Assembly: GCA_903822175.1 (NCBI GenBank)
Contig: CAIJOB010000014.1
Coordinates: forward strand, 1 to 64,000
Reading direction: 5' to 3'
Source of the DNA: an uncultured Alphaproteobacteria bacterium
Lineage (GTDB): Bacteria > Pseudomonadota > Alphaproteobacteria > Caulobacterales > Caulobacteraceae
DNA length: 64,000 bases
Part shown: positions 1 to 8,432 of the stretch, piece by piece
Layout: the number at the start of each line of letters is the position of its first letter
Numbering within the stretch: the first letter of the stretch is position 1
Translations under genes and position numbers: made by a program
The notes under the pieces: generated by a model
What the model was told of the DNA's origin: nothing
Seen by the model: the letters and a program-made list of their open reading frames with translations, nothing else
The model's database searches: none

Positions 1-253
1 CCGCGGCGACCGCGCTCTGGCCCGACATCTCGCCGACGTCCTGGCTGAAATAGCCGATGGTCATGCCGGGATCGATCATGACCAGTCCGTCGTCAGGCTG
101 CTCCTGTTCGGTGATCATGCGGAACAGCGTCGTCTTGCCAGCGCCGTTCGGGCCGACGAGCCCGACCTTTTCGCCCTTTTGAACGCCCATCGAGGCGTCG
201 ATGAACAGAATCTGGTGGCCGTTTTGCTTGGAGATGTTGTCGAGGCGGATCAT
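1..253 (-). CDS. ABC-F family ATPase (N-terminal part, cut by window edge)
   Basis: The 84 visible residues begin MIRLDNISKQNG and contain a Walker A motif, GPNGAGKTT, near residue 40, followed by an IGYFSQD segment typical of the first nucleotide-binding domain of ABC-F proteins. ABC-F proteins have two tandem ATPase domains and no membrane segments; most act on the ribosome (EttA/Uup-type translation factors). The rest of the gene lies left of the window, so the subfamily cannot be decided. It lies downstream of scpB on the same strand, 54 bases away, and could be co-transcribed with it. The ATG start is clear. Confidence 0.9.
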   Translation of the reverse strand, partial: MIRLDNISKQNGHQILFIDASMGVQKGEKVGLVGPNGAGKTTLFRMITEQEQPDDGLVMIDPGMTIGYFSQDVGEMSGQSAVAA

Positions 254-307
254 GGGGCGGTCTGCTAGCTCGGGGGCGAGCAGAACACCACCCTCAGCCC
301 GTGACGA

Positions 308-949
308 TCAGGTCTCTTCGCCCAGGAAGTCGGTGTGGAACTGCGGGGCGTCGCCCTCGTCCAGCGGGTCCTCGTCGGCGCCAAGCGCATTGGGGTCGGG
401 CACCGCGAAGTCGGCGGGGAGGTCGAGGGACAGCAGGCCCGCGGCCCGCATCTCGGCCGCGCCCGGCAGGTCGCCGACGCTGGCCAGGCCGTAGTGCTCG
501 AGAAAGGCGTCGGTGGTGCCGTAGGTGATCGGCCGGCCGGGCGTGCGGCGGCGGCCGCGCATGCGCACCAGGCTGAGTTCCAGGAGCACATCCAGCGTCC
601 CCTTGCTGGCCTGCACGCCGCGCACCGCCTCGATCTCCGCCCGGGTCACCGGCTGGTGGTAGGCGACGATGGCCAGGGTCTCCTGGGCCGCGCGGGACAG
701 GCGCCGGGGCTCCTCCCGTTCATCGGTCATCAGCCAGGCAAGGTCGGCGGCGGTCTGGAACCGCCAGCGCCCGGCCACCGCGACCAGCTCGACCCCGCGG
801 CCCGCATAGCGCGCCTGCAGGCCCGCGATTGCGCCCGCGACGTCGGCGCTTTCCGGCAGCCGCTTGGCGAGGTCGGCGTCGCTCAAGGGGCCGGCGGCGG
901 CGAACAGCAGGGCCTCGACCTCACGTTCGGTATAGGCCGCGTCGCTCAT
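308..949 (-). CDS. scpB: Segregation and condensation protein B
   Basis: A 213-residue protein with the tandem winged-helix organisation of ScpB and the family segment around ETLAIVAYHQPVTRAEIE (residues about 88-105). ScpB dimers bind the ScpA kleisin and regulate the SMC-ScpAB complex that organises and helps segregate the chromosome. The start overlaps the end of scpA by four bases (ATGA), so the two are translationally coupled. The C-terminal tail after about residue 175 is acidic and low complexity, which is usual for this protein. In related genera the tat genes often follow; here an ABC-F gene does. Confidence 0.95.
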   Translation of the reverse strand: MSDAAYTEREVEALLFAAAGPLSDADLAKRLPESADVAGAIAGLQARYAGRGVELVAVAGRWRFQTAADLAWLMTDEREEPRRLSRAAQETLAIVAYHQPVTRAEIEAVRGVQASKGTLDVLLELSLVRMRGRRRTPGRPITYGTTDAFLEHYGLASVGDLPGAAEMRAAGLLSLDLPADFAVPDPNALGADEDPLDEGDAPQFHTDFLGEET

Positions 950-1785
950 GCCGCGCTCTCCTTCCCGCTATTGGGGGCCTTCTTGGTCCGCAGATAGATG
1001 TCGGCGAAGGCCTCCAGCTGGCGGGCCTCCAGCGCGCCTTCCTTGACCAGCTCCAGGCCGGCGGACAGCGTGGACGCCACATAGGACGCCCGGCTAGGCC
1101 CCTGCCCGCCTGAACTTCCCGGGCCCGGCCCAAACGGCGCGACGCCGGTCAGCGGCGTCCAGCGGTCGAGTTCGGGCAACAGGCGGCGCAGACGGTCGCG
1201 CGCTTCCTCCAGCGGATAGGCCTTGGGGAGCGCCGGCGTGTAGGTGCGGCTGGCTTCCTTGGTGCGCTGGGCGATGTAGGCGCTCATCAGGCCGTAGAGG
1301 TCGCCCTCGATACGGCCGGACGGGATCACCTTGATCGCCTCCGGATCGCCGCGGCCAAAGACGTCGCGCTTGAGCTGCGGGCGGGTGCGCAGGCCCTCGG
1401 CGGCGTTGCGCATGGCGTCGAGCTTGGCCAGCCGGAAGGCCAGGCGCGCGGCGATCTCCTCGGCCGGCGCCTCGTCAGCCTCTGGCTGTTCGGGCTTGGG
1501 CAGCAGCAGGCGGGATTTCAGGTAGGCGAGCCACGAGGCCATCACCAGGTAGTCGGCGGCCAGCGAGAACTGCGCGCGGCGCGCCTGCTGCACGAAGGCC
1601 AAGTACTGTTCGGCGAGCTTGAGGATCGACAGCTGCAGGAGGTCGACCTTCTGGCTGCGGGCCAGAGCCAGGAGCACGTGCAGCGGGCCTTCGTAGCCGT
1701 CGATGTCGACGATCAGCGCCTCGCCGTCCTCGACCGCATTGGCGACGGCGTTGAAGTCCAGATTGGGCTGGAAGGTGTCCGTCAC
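946..1785 (-). CDS. scpA: Segregation and condensation protein A (kleisin)
   Basis: A 279-residue kleisin. It has the ScpA N-terminal segment YEGPLHVLLALARSQKVDL (about residues 31-49), which contacts the SMC neck, and a C-terminal winged-helix region that contacts the SMC head. It bridges the SMC dimer and recruits ScpB for chromosome organisation. It overlaps nagZ upstream and scpB downstream by four bases each, so the SPOR-nagZ-scpA-scpB set is a tightly coupled operon. Length and composition are normal. Confidence 0.95.
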   Translation of the reverse strand: MTDTFQPNLDFNAVANAVEDGEALIVDIDGYEGPLHVLLALARSQKVDLLQLSILKLAEQYLAFVQQARRAQFSLAADYLVMASWLAYLKSRLLLPKPEQPEADEAPAEEIAARLAFRLAKLDAMRNAAEGLRTRPQLKRDVFGRGDPEAIKVIPSGRIEGDLYGLMSAYIAQRTKEASRTYTPALPKAYPLEEARDRLRRLLPELDRWTPLTGVAPFGPGPGSSGGQGPSRASYVASTLSAGLELVKEGALEARQLEAFADIYLRTKKAPNSGKESAA

Positions 1786-2807
1786 GCCGCGAACTTCCCG
1801 TCGAAGGCCGCGTCGAACCGCGCCCGCGCCTCGGCCACGTCGAAGGGTTCGGGCGCCTTGGCCAGCCTCGCCAGCGCGGATTTCGCGCGCGCTGCGGCCC
1901 GGCCCTTCAGCTCGCCGGCGCCCTTCAGCACGGCCTTCATCTCGGCCATGGCGCCGTTGCAGTGCAGGACGACGTCGCAGCCGGCCGCGCGGCTCATCTC
2001 GGCGCGCTCGGTGAAGTCGCCGCTGAGCGCCTTCATGGAGAGATCGTCGCTCATCACCAGGCCGTCGAAGCCGATCGCGCCGCGCACCACGCGGCGCATG
2101 ACCTTCTTAGACGTGGTCGCCGGGCGTTTGCGGTCGACGGCCGTGTAGATCACGTGGGCGGTCATCGCCATCGGCATGTCGGAGAGCACGCGGAACGGAG
2201 CGAAGTCGCGGGCGTCGAGGTCCTCGAAGCTGGCGTCGACCACCGGCAGCTCGAGATGGCTGTCGCTCATGGCGCGGCCGTGGCCGGGGATGTGCTTGAT
2301 GACCGGCAGGACCCCGCCGGCGATCAGGCCCTCAGCGGCGGCGCGGCCCATCAGGGCCACCTCCTCGACGGTCTTGCCGTAGGCGCGGTCGCCGATGATC
2401 TCGTGGCCGTTGGGGTCGGGCACGTCCAGCACCGGCACGCAGTCGACGTTGATCCCGAGCGCCGCCAGGTCGTGGGCCATCAGCCGGGCGCCCAGGCGCG
2501 TGATTTCGCGGCGCAGGAGCGGGTCGTTGCCTTTCAGGTCGCCGAACGCGCGGCCCGGGGGATAGAGGCCCCAATGCGGGGGCCCAAGGCGCTGCACGCG
2601 GCCGCCCTCCTGATCGATCAGCACCGGAGCGTCGGCGCGGGCGACCGTGTCGCGCAGGGCGGCGATCAGGGTGCGCACCTGATCGGGCGTCTCGACATTG
2701 CGCTTGAACAGGATGAAGCCCCAAGGCTTCACTCGCCGGAAGAAGGTCCGCTCTTCCGGCGTCAGCACGGGCCCAGAGCAGCCCAGGATGGCCGCGCTTA
2801 TGCTCAC
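1782..2807 (-). CDS. nagZ: Beta-N-acetylhexosaminidase (muropeptide recycling)
   Basis: A 341-residue glycoside hydrolase family 3 protein. The signature KHIPGHG at about residue 172, followed by SDSH, supplies the His/Asp catalytic pair, and the nucleophile Asp is expected in the MSDDLSMKA segment near residue 250. NagZ removes N-acetylglucosamine from 1,6-anhydro-muropeptides in the cytoplasm during peptidoglycan recycling. There is no signal peptide, as expected. It overlaps the SPOR gene upstream and scpA downstream by four bases each. The pairing of a peptidoglycan-binding SPOR protein and NagZ with scpAB is common in Alphaproteobacteria. Confidence 0.95.
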   Translation of the reverse strand: MSISAAILGCSGPVLTPEERTFFRRVKPWGFILFKRNVETPDQVRTLIAALRDTVARADAPVLIDQEGGRVQRLGPPHWGLYPPGRAFGDLKGNDPLLRREITRLGARLMAHDLAALGINVDCVPVLDVPDPNGHEIIGDRAYGKTVEEVALMGRAAAEGLIAGGVLPVIKHIPGHGRAMSDSHLELPVVDASFEDLDARDFAPFRVLSDMPMAMTAHVIYTAVDRKRPATTSKKVMRRVVRGAIGFDGLVMSDDLSMKALSGDFTERAEMSRAAGCDVVLHCNGAMAEMKAVLKGAGELKGRAAARAKSALARLAKAPEPFDVAEARARFDAAFDGKFAA

Positions 2808-3706
2808 TTGACGAAGCAGGCCTTCCCGGCGGCCTTCAGCTTGTCGCAGAAGGCGGTGGCGGCGGTGCGGTCGGCGAAGCCGGTGACCTGGACGCGGTAG
2901 AGGGTCTTGCCGTCGTCGCGGTCGACCTTCTCGACGTTCTTGCCCTTGCCCGCGGCGGCGCCGGGCGCGATGGCGGCGGCGTCACTCCAGGCCTTGTCGG
3001 CCAGCGCCGGGGATGAGACCGCGCCGATCTGCACCACCGAGCCGCCCTTGGCGGCGGACGGGGTCGGCGCGGCCTTGGCGTCAGGCTTGGCGGGCTTGGT
3101 CTCAGCCTTGGGCTCCGGCTTGGCGGGGGCCTTCTCGACCTTGGGCGGCATGGCGACGGGCTTGGGCGCGGGCGCCTCGACCTTGGCGGCCGGCGCGGGT
3201 GTCGGCGCGGGCTTGGCGGCCGGCGGCTGGGCCGGGATCGAGGGACGCAGGGTCGGCGCGGGCTGAGCCGGGACCGCGGCGGCCGCCGGCGGCGCGGCGG
3301 CGGGCGTGATCGGCGCCGCCACGACCTTGGGCTGGGCGGGTTCGGGACGGGCTTGCGGCTGTTCCGGACCGGGCGTGAAGGTCGGCGCGGCGGGGCCGGA
3401 CGCGGTCTTGCCGCCTTCGGTCTTGTAGATCTGCAGGCCAGCGGCCGGATCCTGAGGCTGGGCCTCGGCGGGCGGCGCGGTCTTCATGCTGCTGACCGGC
3501 GCGCCGACCGCTTGCGGTCCCTGTCCCGCCTGGCGCACGCCGGAGCGGTAGAACACGAAGATCGCGGCGGCCACGCCCAGCAGCACCAGCACTGAGATGA
3601 TCAGGGTGAAGGGCATCGGCCGCGCGCCGCGCACCGGCTGTGGCGCATCGAAACTCAGCGGGGCGTCGGTGGGCGGCGTATAGGCGCCACGCTCATGATC
3701 GGACAT
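2804..3706 (-). CDS. SPOR domain-containing membrane protein
   Basis: A 300-residue single-pass membrane protein. A short cytoplasmic N-terminus is followed by one hydrophobic segment (about residues 33-52), a long Ala/Pro/Lys-rich linker (about 70-220), and a C-terminal SPOR domain (about 222-300) with the pattern VQIGAVSSPALADKAWSD and LYRVQVTGFADRTAATAFC. SPOR domains bind glycan strands stripped of stem peptides and usually localise to the division septum. It is the first gene of the nagZ-scpA-scpB operon, so the promoter probably lies between 3707 and 3936. The linker is low complexity, so homology outside the SPOR domain will be weak. Confidence 0.9.
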   Translation of the reverse strand: MSDHERGAYTPPTDAPLSFDAPQPVRGARPMPFTLIISVLVLLGVAAAIFVFYRSGVRQAGQGPQAVGAPVSSMKTAPPAEAQPQDPAAGLQIYKTEGGKTASGPAAPTFTPGPEQPQARPEPAQPKVVAAPITPAAAPPAAAAVPAQPAPTLRPSIPAQPPAAKPAPTPAPAAKVEAPAPKPVAMPPKVEKAPAKPEPKAETKPAKPDAKAAPTPSAAKGGSVVQIGAVSSPALADKAWSDAAAIAPGAAAGKGKNVEKVDRDDGKTLYRVQVTGFADRTAATAFCDKLKAAGKACFVK

Positions 3707-3883
3707 CGTTCGCTCCCGCAGAGGCGCGTCCGGATCACCGAATCGCGCGCTAGAGGCGGCAGTCTAGCCGGTCCCGCACGCCCAAAACCGCCGATCAACC
3801 GCTCTGGACGGCATTTTCTGTGGGCGGACCATGCCGGAATTAGGGCCGCGCGCTCAAGAACCGCCGCACGGCAGAATGTCCTT

Positions 3884-3920
3884 GCTCCGCCCCGGCCGAT
3901 CATCGCAAAGGCCGGGGAGC
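3884..3920 (+). promoter_or_regulatory. Leader hairpin before the TPR/hydroxylase gene
   Basis: An inverted repeat with arms CCCCGGCC (3890-3897) and GGCCGGGG (3910-3917) and a 12-base loop; flanking GCTC and AGC can extend the stem with a small bulge. It ends 16 bases before the ATG at 3937 and borders the purine-rich GAAAGG that probably serves as the ribosome site. No T-run follows, so it is not an obvious terminator. A role in translation control is only an inference. Confidence 0.35.
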
Positions 3921-3936
3921 GAAAGGTTTCTCTATC

Positions 3937-5223
3937 ATGGCCGGCGCCGACGACCGCCAGATCCGCCAACTGCTCGACGCCGCGGCCCAGGCGCTGGCCG
4001 GCGGACGGGCCTACGACGCCGAGCGGATGATCCGCGAGGCCGAGGCCGCCCAGCCTGAGCATCCCCTGGTGCTGAACGAGATCGCCAAGCGCAAGCTGCT
4101 GGCCGGCGACCCCGCCGGCGCGCTCGGGCCGCTGGAGGCGGCGGTGAAGGCCGATCCATCGCTGGCGGTGCTCTGGCTCAACCTGGCGACCGCGCAGCGC
4201 GACCTGGGCCGCGACGAAGAGGAGCTGGCGGCGCTCAACAAGACCCTGATCATCGAGCCGACCAGCATGCGCGCGCTGCTGCAGACCGCGGCGCTGCACG
4301 AGCGCAAGGGCGACACCCGCACGGCGGCGGCCACCTATCGCAAGGTGCTGCAGATCATCCCGGCTGGCCTGCAGATCCCGCTCGAGATGCGCCCGCTGTT
4401 CGACAAGGCCAGGGCCGCGGTCGAGGCCAACAACCGCGAGCTGGAAGGCTTTCTGGCGGCCCACCTGGAGACCCTGCGCGCACGCCACACCGACCAGTCG
4501 CTCAGCCGGTTCGACAAGTCGCTGGCGACGCTCCTGCAAAAGCGCCGGGTCTATCGCCCGCAGCCGACCTTCCTCTACCTGCCAGAACTGCCGGCCATCG
4601 AGTTCTATGAGCGCGGCGATTTCCCCTGGCTGGACAGCATCGAGGCGGCGACCGCCGACATCCGCGAGGAACTGATCGGGGTGTTGGCTGCGGGCCGCGA
4701 CCAGCTGGAGCCCTATATCGCGCGGCAGGAGACCCCGGACGCGCGCTGGCGGGCGCTGAACAACTCCCGCGACTGGGGGGTCTTCTACCTGTGGAAGGCC
4801 GGCGAGGCGATCGAGGCCAACATGGCCCGCTGTCCCAAGACTGTGGCGGCGCTTTCGGCTTGGCCAAAGTGCGAACTGCCGGGCTCGGCGCCGACGGCGG
4901 TGTTTTCGATCCTCGAGCCGCACACCCGCATCCCGGCGCACACCGGGGTCAACAACGCCCGCCTGATCTGCCACCTGCCGCTGATCGTGCCGCCGGGCTG
5001 CGGCTTCCGGGTCGGCGCCGAGACGCGGGAATGGCAGCCCGGCCAGGCCTTCGTCTTCGACGACACCATCGAGCACGAGGCCTGGAACAACAGCGACGAC
5101 ACCCGCGCCGTGCTAATCTTCGACATCTGGAACCCCCACACGACCGAGGCCGAGCGCGAGATGGTCAGCGCGCTGACCACCGGGGTCGAGCAGTTCTACG
5201 GGGCGTTGCCGTCGTACCTCTGA
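3937..5223 (+). CDS. TPR protein with aspartyl/asparaginyl beta-hydroxylase domain
   Basis: A 428-residue soluble protein. The N-terminal half (about residues 5-150) contains TPR-like helical repeats (for example AVLWLNLATAQRDLGRDEEE). The C-terminal half (about 220-425) matches the AspH cupin fold: a His in PHTRIPAHTG, an Arg in CGFRVG, and a second His in IEHEAWNN, consistent with a two-His Fe(II)/2-oxoglutarate site. The family hydroxylates Asp/Asn side chains; some bacterial members act on lipid A. The substrate here is unknown. The gene is monocistronic, between the divergent SPOR operon and the convergent dgt gene, and ends 3 bases before dgt ends. Confidence 0.85.
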   Translation: MAGADDRQIRQLLDAAAQALAGGRAYDAERMIREAEAAQPEHPLVLNEIAKRKLLAGDPAGALGPLEAAVKADPSLAVLWLNLATAQRDLGRDEEELAALNKTLIIEPTSMRALLQTAALHERKGDTRTAAATYRKVLQIIPAGLQIPLEMRPLFDKARAAVEANNRELEGFLAAHLETLRARHTDQSLSRFDKSLATLLQKRRVYRPQPTFLYLPELPAIEFYERGDFPWLDSIEAATADIREELIGVLAAGRDQLEPYIARQETPDARWRALNNSRDWGVFYLWKAGEAIEANMARCPKTVAALSAWPKCELPGSAPTAVFSILEPHTRIPAHTGVNNARLICHLPLIVPPGCGFRVGAETREWQPGQAFVFDDTIEHEAWNNSDDTRAVLIFDIWNPHTTEAEREMVSALTTGVEQFYGALPSYL

Positions 5224-5226
5224 GGC

Positions 5227-6414
5227 CTAGTGCAGGGCGTCGAGGTTGAAGAGGTTGCGGTGTTCCTGGATGGCGTAGCGGTCGGTCATGCCGGCGATGT
5301 AGTCGCAGACCACCCGGGCGCGGCCGGCGTCGTCGCGGCCCTGGGTACGGGCGTACCACTCGGCCGGCAGGACGTCGGGCTCGGCCAGGAACAGCTGGAA
5401 CATCTCGCCCAGCATGCGGCGGGCCTGGCTGCGGGTGCGGTTGACCTTCCAGTGGCGGTACATGCGCTCCATCAGGAAGGCCCGCAACGCGCCCAGGTCC
5501 TCGGCCATGTCGCGGGAGAAGGCGACGAGCGCGTGGCCCAGGACGCGGACATCCTCGGCTGAGCCCACCTTGTCGGCGGCGGCGCGGCGGCGGGTCTCGG
5601 CCAGCACGTCGGCGACCATGGCCCCGATCATCCGCCGCACGGCCTCCAGGCGCAGGATACCGACGTCGACGTCGGGATAGTCGGCCACGGCGCTCGCCAC
5701 ATGCGGCCCGATCAGCGGAATCGCGCGCAGTTCGTCCAGGTTGAAGAGCCCGGCCTGCACCCCGTCGTCCACGTCGTGGTTGTTGTAGGCGATGTCGTCG
5801 GCCAGCGCCGCGACCTGCGCCTCCGCCGAGGCCCAGCCATCGAGGCGCAGGCCGTAGTCGGCGTCGAACTCGGCGATGGCGCTCCAGGACGGCTTTTCCA
5901 GCTTATCGGTGACCGGGCCGTTGTGCTTGATGATGCCTTCGAGCGTTTCCCAGGTGAGGTTCAGGCCCTCGAAGCGCGGATAGCGGCGCTCCAGCTTGGT
6001 GACCACGCGGAAGGTCTGCACATTGTGGTCGAAGCCGCCGAAGTTGGACATCTGCACCTGCAGCTCGTCCTCGCCGGCGTGGCCGAACGGCGGGTGGCCG
6101 AGGTCGTGGGCCAGCGCGATGGTCTCGGCGAGGTCGGCGTCGAGGCCGAGCGCCGTGGCCAGGGAGCGCGCGATCTGCGCCACCTCGAGGCTGTGGGTCA
6201 GGCGGGTGCGGAAGTGGTCGCCCTCGTGAGCCACGAAGACCTGGGTCTTCTCCTTCAGCCTGCGGAAAGCTGTCGCGTGGATGATGCGGTCGCGGTCGCG
6301 GGCGAAGGGCGTGCGCGTCGGGCTCTCCGACTCCGCGACCTTGCGGCCCCGGGACAGCGCGGGGTCTTCGGAGTAGGCGGCTTTGGAAGGAATCGTGGCG
6401 GCCATCAAATCCAT
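5227..6414 (-). CDS. dgt: Deoxyguanosinetriphosphate triphosphohydrolase-like protein (HD superfamily)
   Basis: A 395-residue HD-domain phosphohydrolase. The signature [16 protein letters not shown] near residue 100 provides the metal-binding His-Asp pair, preceded by [16 protein letters not shown] with another metal His. The family splits dNTPs to nucleosides and triphosphate; alphaproteobacterial members are usually named dGTPase-like because substrate preference varies. Two ATGs (6414 and 6405) are possible and I kept the longer form. It is divergent from erpA with a 72-base shared promoter region; that neighbour pair is common in Alphaproteobacteria. Confidence 0.92.
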   Translation of the reverse strand: MDLMAATIPSKAAYSEDPALSRGRKVAESESPTRTPFARDRDRIIHATAFRRLKEKTQVFVAHEGDHFRTRLTHSLEVAQIARSLATALGLDADLAETIALAHDLGHPPFGHAGEDELQVQMSNFGGFDHNVQTFRVVTKLERRYPRFEGLNLTWETLEGIIKHNGPVTDKLEKPSWSAIAEFDADYGLRLDGWASAEAQVAALADDIAYNNHDVDDGVQAGLFNLDELRAIPLIGPHVASAVADYPDVDVGILRLEAVRRMIGAMVADVLAETRRRAAADKVGSAEDVRVLGHALVAFSRDMAEDLGALRAFLMERMYRHWKVNRTRSQARRMLGEMFQLFLAEPDVLPAEWYARTQGRDDAGRARVVCDYIAGMTDRYAIQEHRNLFNLDALH

Positions 6415-6486
6415 CTATAGGACAGGCTCTTGGTCGAAGCCGTTGGCGTCCTCATATAGTCCAGGCGTTTCATTCTCCTAACTGAC

Positions 6487-6819
6487 ATGACCTCAAGCGA
6501 ACTCACCCTCTCCCCATCGGCCGCTCAGCGCATCCACGCCATCGGCAAGGCCGAGGGCAAGGCGCTGATGCTGCGCGTGGCGGTGGAGGGCGGCGGCTGC
6601 TCGGGCTTCCAGTACCAGTTCGATCTGGTGGAGGACGAGAACGCCGACGATTTCCGGGTCGAGCGCGACGGGGCCGCGGCCCTGGTGGACGAGATGTCCT
6701 TCGTGCTGCTGAAGGGCTCGGAGATCGACTTCGTCGACGAACTGGCCGGCGCCGAGTTCCGGGTCCGCAACCCCAACGCCAAGTCCAGCTGCGGCTGCGG
6801 CGTCAGCTTTTCGATCTGA
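6487..6819 (+). CDS. erpA: Iron-sulfur cluster insertion protein (A-type carrier)
   Basis: A 110-residue HesB/IscA-family protein. The three conserved cluster ligands are visible: Cys38 in EGGGCSGFQY and Cys102/Cys104 in SSCGCG near the C-terminus. A-type carriers deliver Fe-S clusters to apoproteins; candidate clients within this window include IlvD, CysH and CysI, although nothing links them directly. The gene is divergent from dgt, and its 3' end overlaps the end of the convergent GHKL kinase gene by 17 bases. Confidence 0.92.
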   Translation: MTSSELTLSPSAAQRIHAIGKAEGKALMLRVAVEGGGCSGFQYQFDLVEDENADDFRVERDGAAALVDEMSFVLLKGSEIDFVDELAGAEFRVRNPNAKSSCGCGVSFSI

Positions 6820-7171
6820 GTACGAGCCGGTTGCGGCCGCTGCGGCGCCGATAGCTCTCGATCTCGCACCACGACCGGATGAGCGCGATCCCGGCGCCGC
6901 CGCCGCGCTCCAGGTTCGGCCCATCGTCCTCAGCGTCACGCGGATCGAAGGCGACGCCGGCGTCGGTGAAGGTTATGCGGGCGCCATCCCCTGCCCTTTC
7001 CAGGGTCAGGACGATCAGGCTCGCGGGCACGGCGGCGCTGTGCTCGACGATATTGGCCGCCCACTCCTCGACCACCACCACCAGCCGGTCGGCGGCGTCC
7101 GACGACAAGCGCGCGGTCTCCGCGAAACGCCGTGCGAACGCGATCGCCCGGGCCACCGCGCGGTCGCCCAC
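6803..7171 (-). CDS. GHKL ATP-binding protein, RsbW-like anti-sigma kinase
   Basis: A 122-residue single-domain HATPase_c protein. It has an N-box (VEEWAANIVEHS, about residues 35-46), a G1 box (FTDAGVAFDP) and a G2 segment (GGGAGIALIRS) that form the ATP pocket. Stand-alone proteins of this type phosphorylate STAS anti-anti-sigma factors and sequester sigma factors in partner-switching systems. The STAS gene at 11402-11734 and the SpoIIE phosphatase at 8406-10367 are the natural partners. The start is a GTG; the open frame continues about 24 codons upstream without ATG, so the N-terminus is uncertain. It is divergent from the FecR-OmpA pair. Confidence 0.85.
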   Translation of the reverse strand: MGDRAVARAIAFARRFAETARLSSDAADRLVVVVEEWAANIVEHSAAVPASLIVLTLERAGDGARITFTDAGVAFDPRDAEDDGPNLERGGGAGIALIRSWCEIESYRRRSGRNRLVLRSKS

Positions 7172-7274
7172 GGTCAGGCGCGCCGCGGCCTTTTCGCCTG
7201 AGACGGGTTGGGATTCGGAATGGGCCGGCAGCTGAGCTATGGATTAGGCCTAACGGGTTTGGGGGCGACGCATC

Positions 7275-7721
7275 GTGAAGTTATTCGCAGCAGGATTGCT
7301 GATCGCGGCCGCGATGTCGACGCAGGCGCTTGCCGCGGAAATCGGGCGGATCAAGACGGTCGCTGGACAGGCAAACATCGTCCGCGGAACCGCCACTCTG
7401 CCTGCGACGCCGGGCGCCACGCTCAGCGTCAAGGACGTGCTGACCACCGGCAAGGATGGGCGGATCGGCGTCACCTTCATCGACAACAGCCGGTTCGCCG
7501 TCGGACCCAACGCCCACGTGTCGCTGACGGAGTTCGAGTTCGACGATACGACCCATAAGGGCAGCTCGCTGACCCAGGTCGACCGCGGCTCGCTGGCCAT
7601 CGTTTCCGGGCAGATCGCCAAGGAAAACAAGGACCAGATGAAGGTGAAGACGCCGACCTCGCTGTTGGCGGCGCGCGGCACCCGCTTCGTGGTGGATGTG
7701 CCCTCAGACGGTAAGCCATGA
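7275..7721 (+). CDS. FecR domain-containing secreted protein
   Basis: A 148-residue protein with a cleavable signal peptide (about residues 1-20, ending TQALA). A FecR-like beta domain follows: the segment DVLTTGKDGRIGVTFIDNSR is the classical LxTGxxSxxxLxFxDGS-like motif, followed by VKTPTSLLAARGTRF, the conserved xTPxAxxxxRGT motif. Secreted short FecR proteins of this type are periplasmic and of unclear role; they are not the inner-membrane FecR anti-sigma factor. The start is GTG. Its stop overlaps a possible upstream ATG of the OmpA gene, so both form one operon with probable translational coupling. Confidence 0.88.
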   Translation: MKLFAAGLLIAAAMSTQALAAEIGRIKTVAGQANIVRGTATLPATPGATLSVKDVLTTGKDGRIGVTFIDNSRFAVGPNAHVSLTEFEFDDTTHKGSSLTQVDRGSLAIVSGQIAKENKDQMKVKTPTSLLAARGTRFVVDVPSDGKP

Positions 7722-7732
7722 GGAGTTCGGCC

Positions 7733-8317
7733 ATGAAAGCGCTCCTCGTTCTTCCACTGCTCCTGCTGTTGGCCGCCTGCGCCACAGCGCCCACCGGCTC
7801 GGTCACGCTGCTGCCGGGCGAGCCCGGCGCCAATGTCGGCGCGGTCGCCCTGTTCGACGGCAAGACCGGCGCCGAGACGGGTTCGCTGACCGCCGAGAAC
7901 ACGCAAGCCGCGCTCAGCGGCAAGTTCGCCGCCAAGCCGGCCGATCCCAAGCTCTACGCCGCGCTCACCGACAGCCTGCCGCCGCCACCGGCCAAGTTCA
8001 CGCTCTACTTCCTGGAAGGCACGACCAGGCTGACGCCGGAGTCCGAGCCGGAGCTGAAGAACGTGTTCGCCGAGATCGCCAAGCGGCCCGGCGCCGAGGT
8101 GCAGATCACCGGCCACACCGACACGGTAGGCAAGGACAGCGACAACGACACCCTTTCCCGGAAGCGCGCGAGCGACATCCTCAACGCCCTGATCGGCCAG
8201 GGCCTCGACGCCACGATCAGCCGCGCCGTAGGCCGGGGAAAGCGTGAGCTGCTGGTGCAGACCCCGGACAACACCGCCGAGCCGAAGAACCGGCGGGTCG
8301 AGGTCACCGTCCGCTAA
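7733..8317 (+). CDS. OmpA-family lipoprotein
   Basis: A 194-residue lipoprotein from the ATG at 7733, chosen because GAGGAG lies 7 bases upstream and a lipobox (LLAAC) follows a short hydrophobic signal. An ATG at 7718 would add five residues. The C-terminal OmpA domain (about residues 85-194) has the peptidoglycan-binding pattern ITGHTDTVGKDSDNDTLS and KNRRVEV. It probably anchors the outer membrane to peptidoglycan. It is co-transcribed with the FecR gene, and its end overlaps the reconstructed end of the convergent SpoIIE gene by 4 bases. Association with the partner-switching genes suggests an envelope-sensing role (inference). Confidence 0.88.
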   Translation: MKALLVLPLLLLLAACATAPTGSVTLLPGEPGANVGAVALFDGKTGAETGSLTAENTQAALSGKFAAKPADPKLYAALTDSLPPPPAKFTLYFLEGTTRLTPESEPELKNVFAEIAKRPGAEVQITGHTDTVGKDSDNDTLSRKRASDILNALIGQGLDATISRAVGRGKRELLVQTPDNTAEPKNRRVEVTVR

Positions 8318-8432
8318 GCCGGTCGGCGCACCGCCAGAACCGTAAGATCGTCGCTGGCTTCCTCGCCGGCCTCGAAGGCGCGGACGGCGGTGACCAGGGC
8401 GTCAATCAGGTCGGCCAGAGGCGCTGTCGCCT
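8314..8432 (-). pseudogene. Displaced C-terminal end of the SpoIIE phosphatase
   Basis: After about 8430 the reading frame that keeps PP2C homology shifts: it reads ATAPLADLIDALVTAV, then FEAGEEASDDLTVLAVRRPA and a stop at 8314-8316. The DDLTVLAV motif is the standard last strand of SpoIIE phosphatases and carries metal-binding Asp residues. One missing G in the GG (minus strand) at 8430-8431 would rejoin both parts. This is either a real inactivating deletion or an assembly error. Confidence 0.75.
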
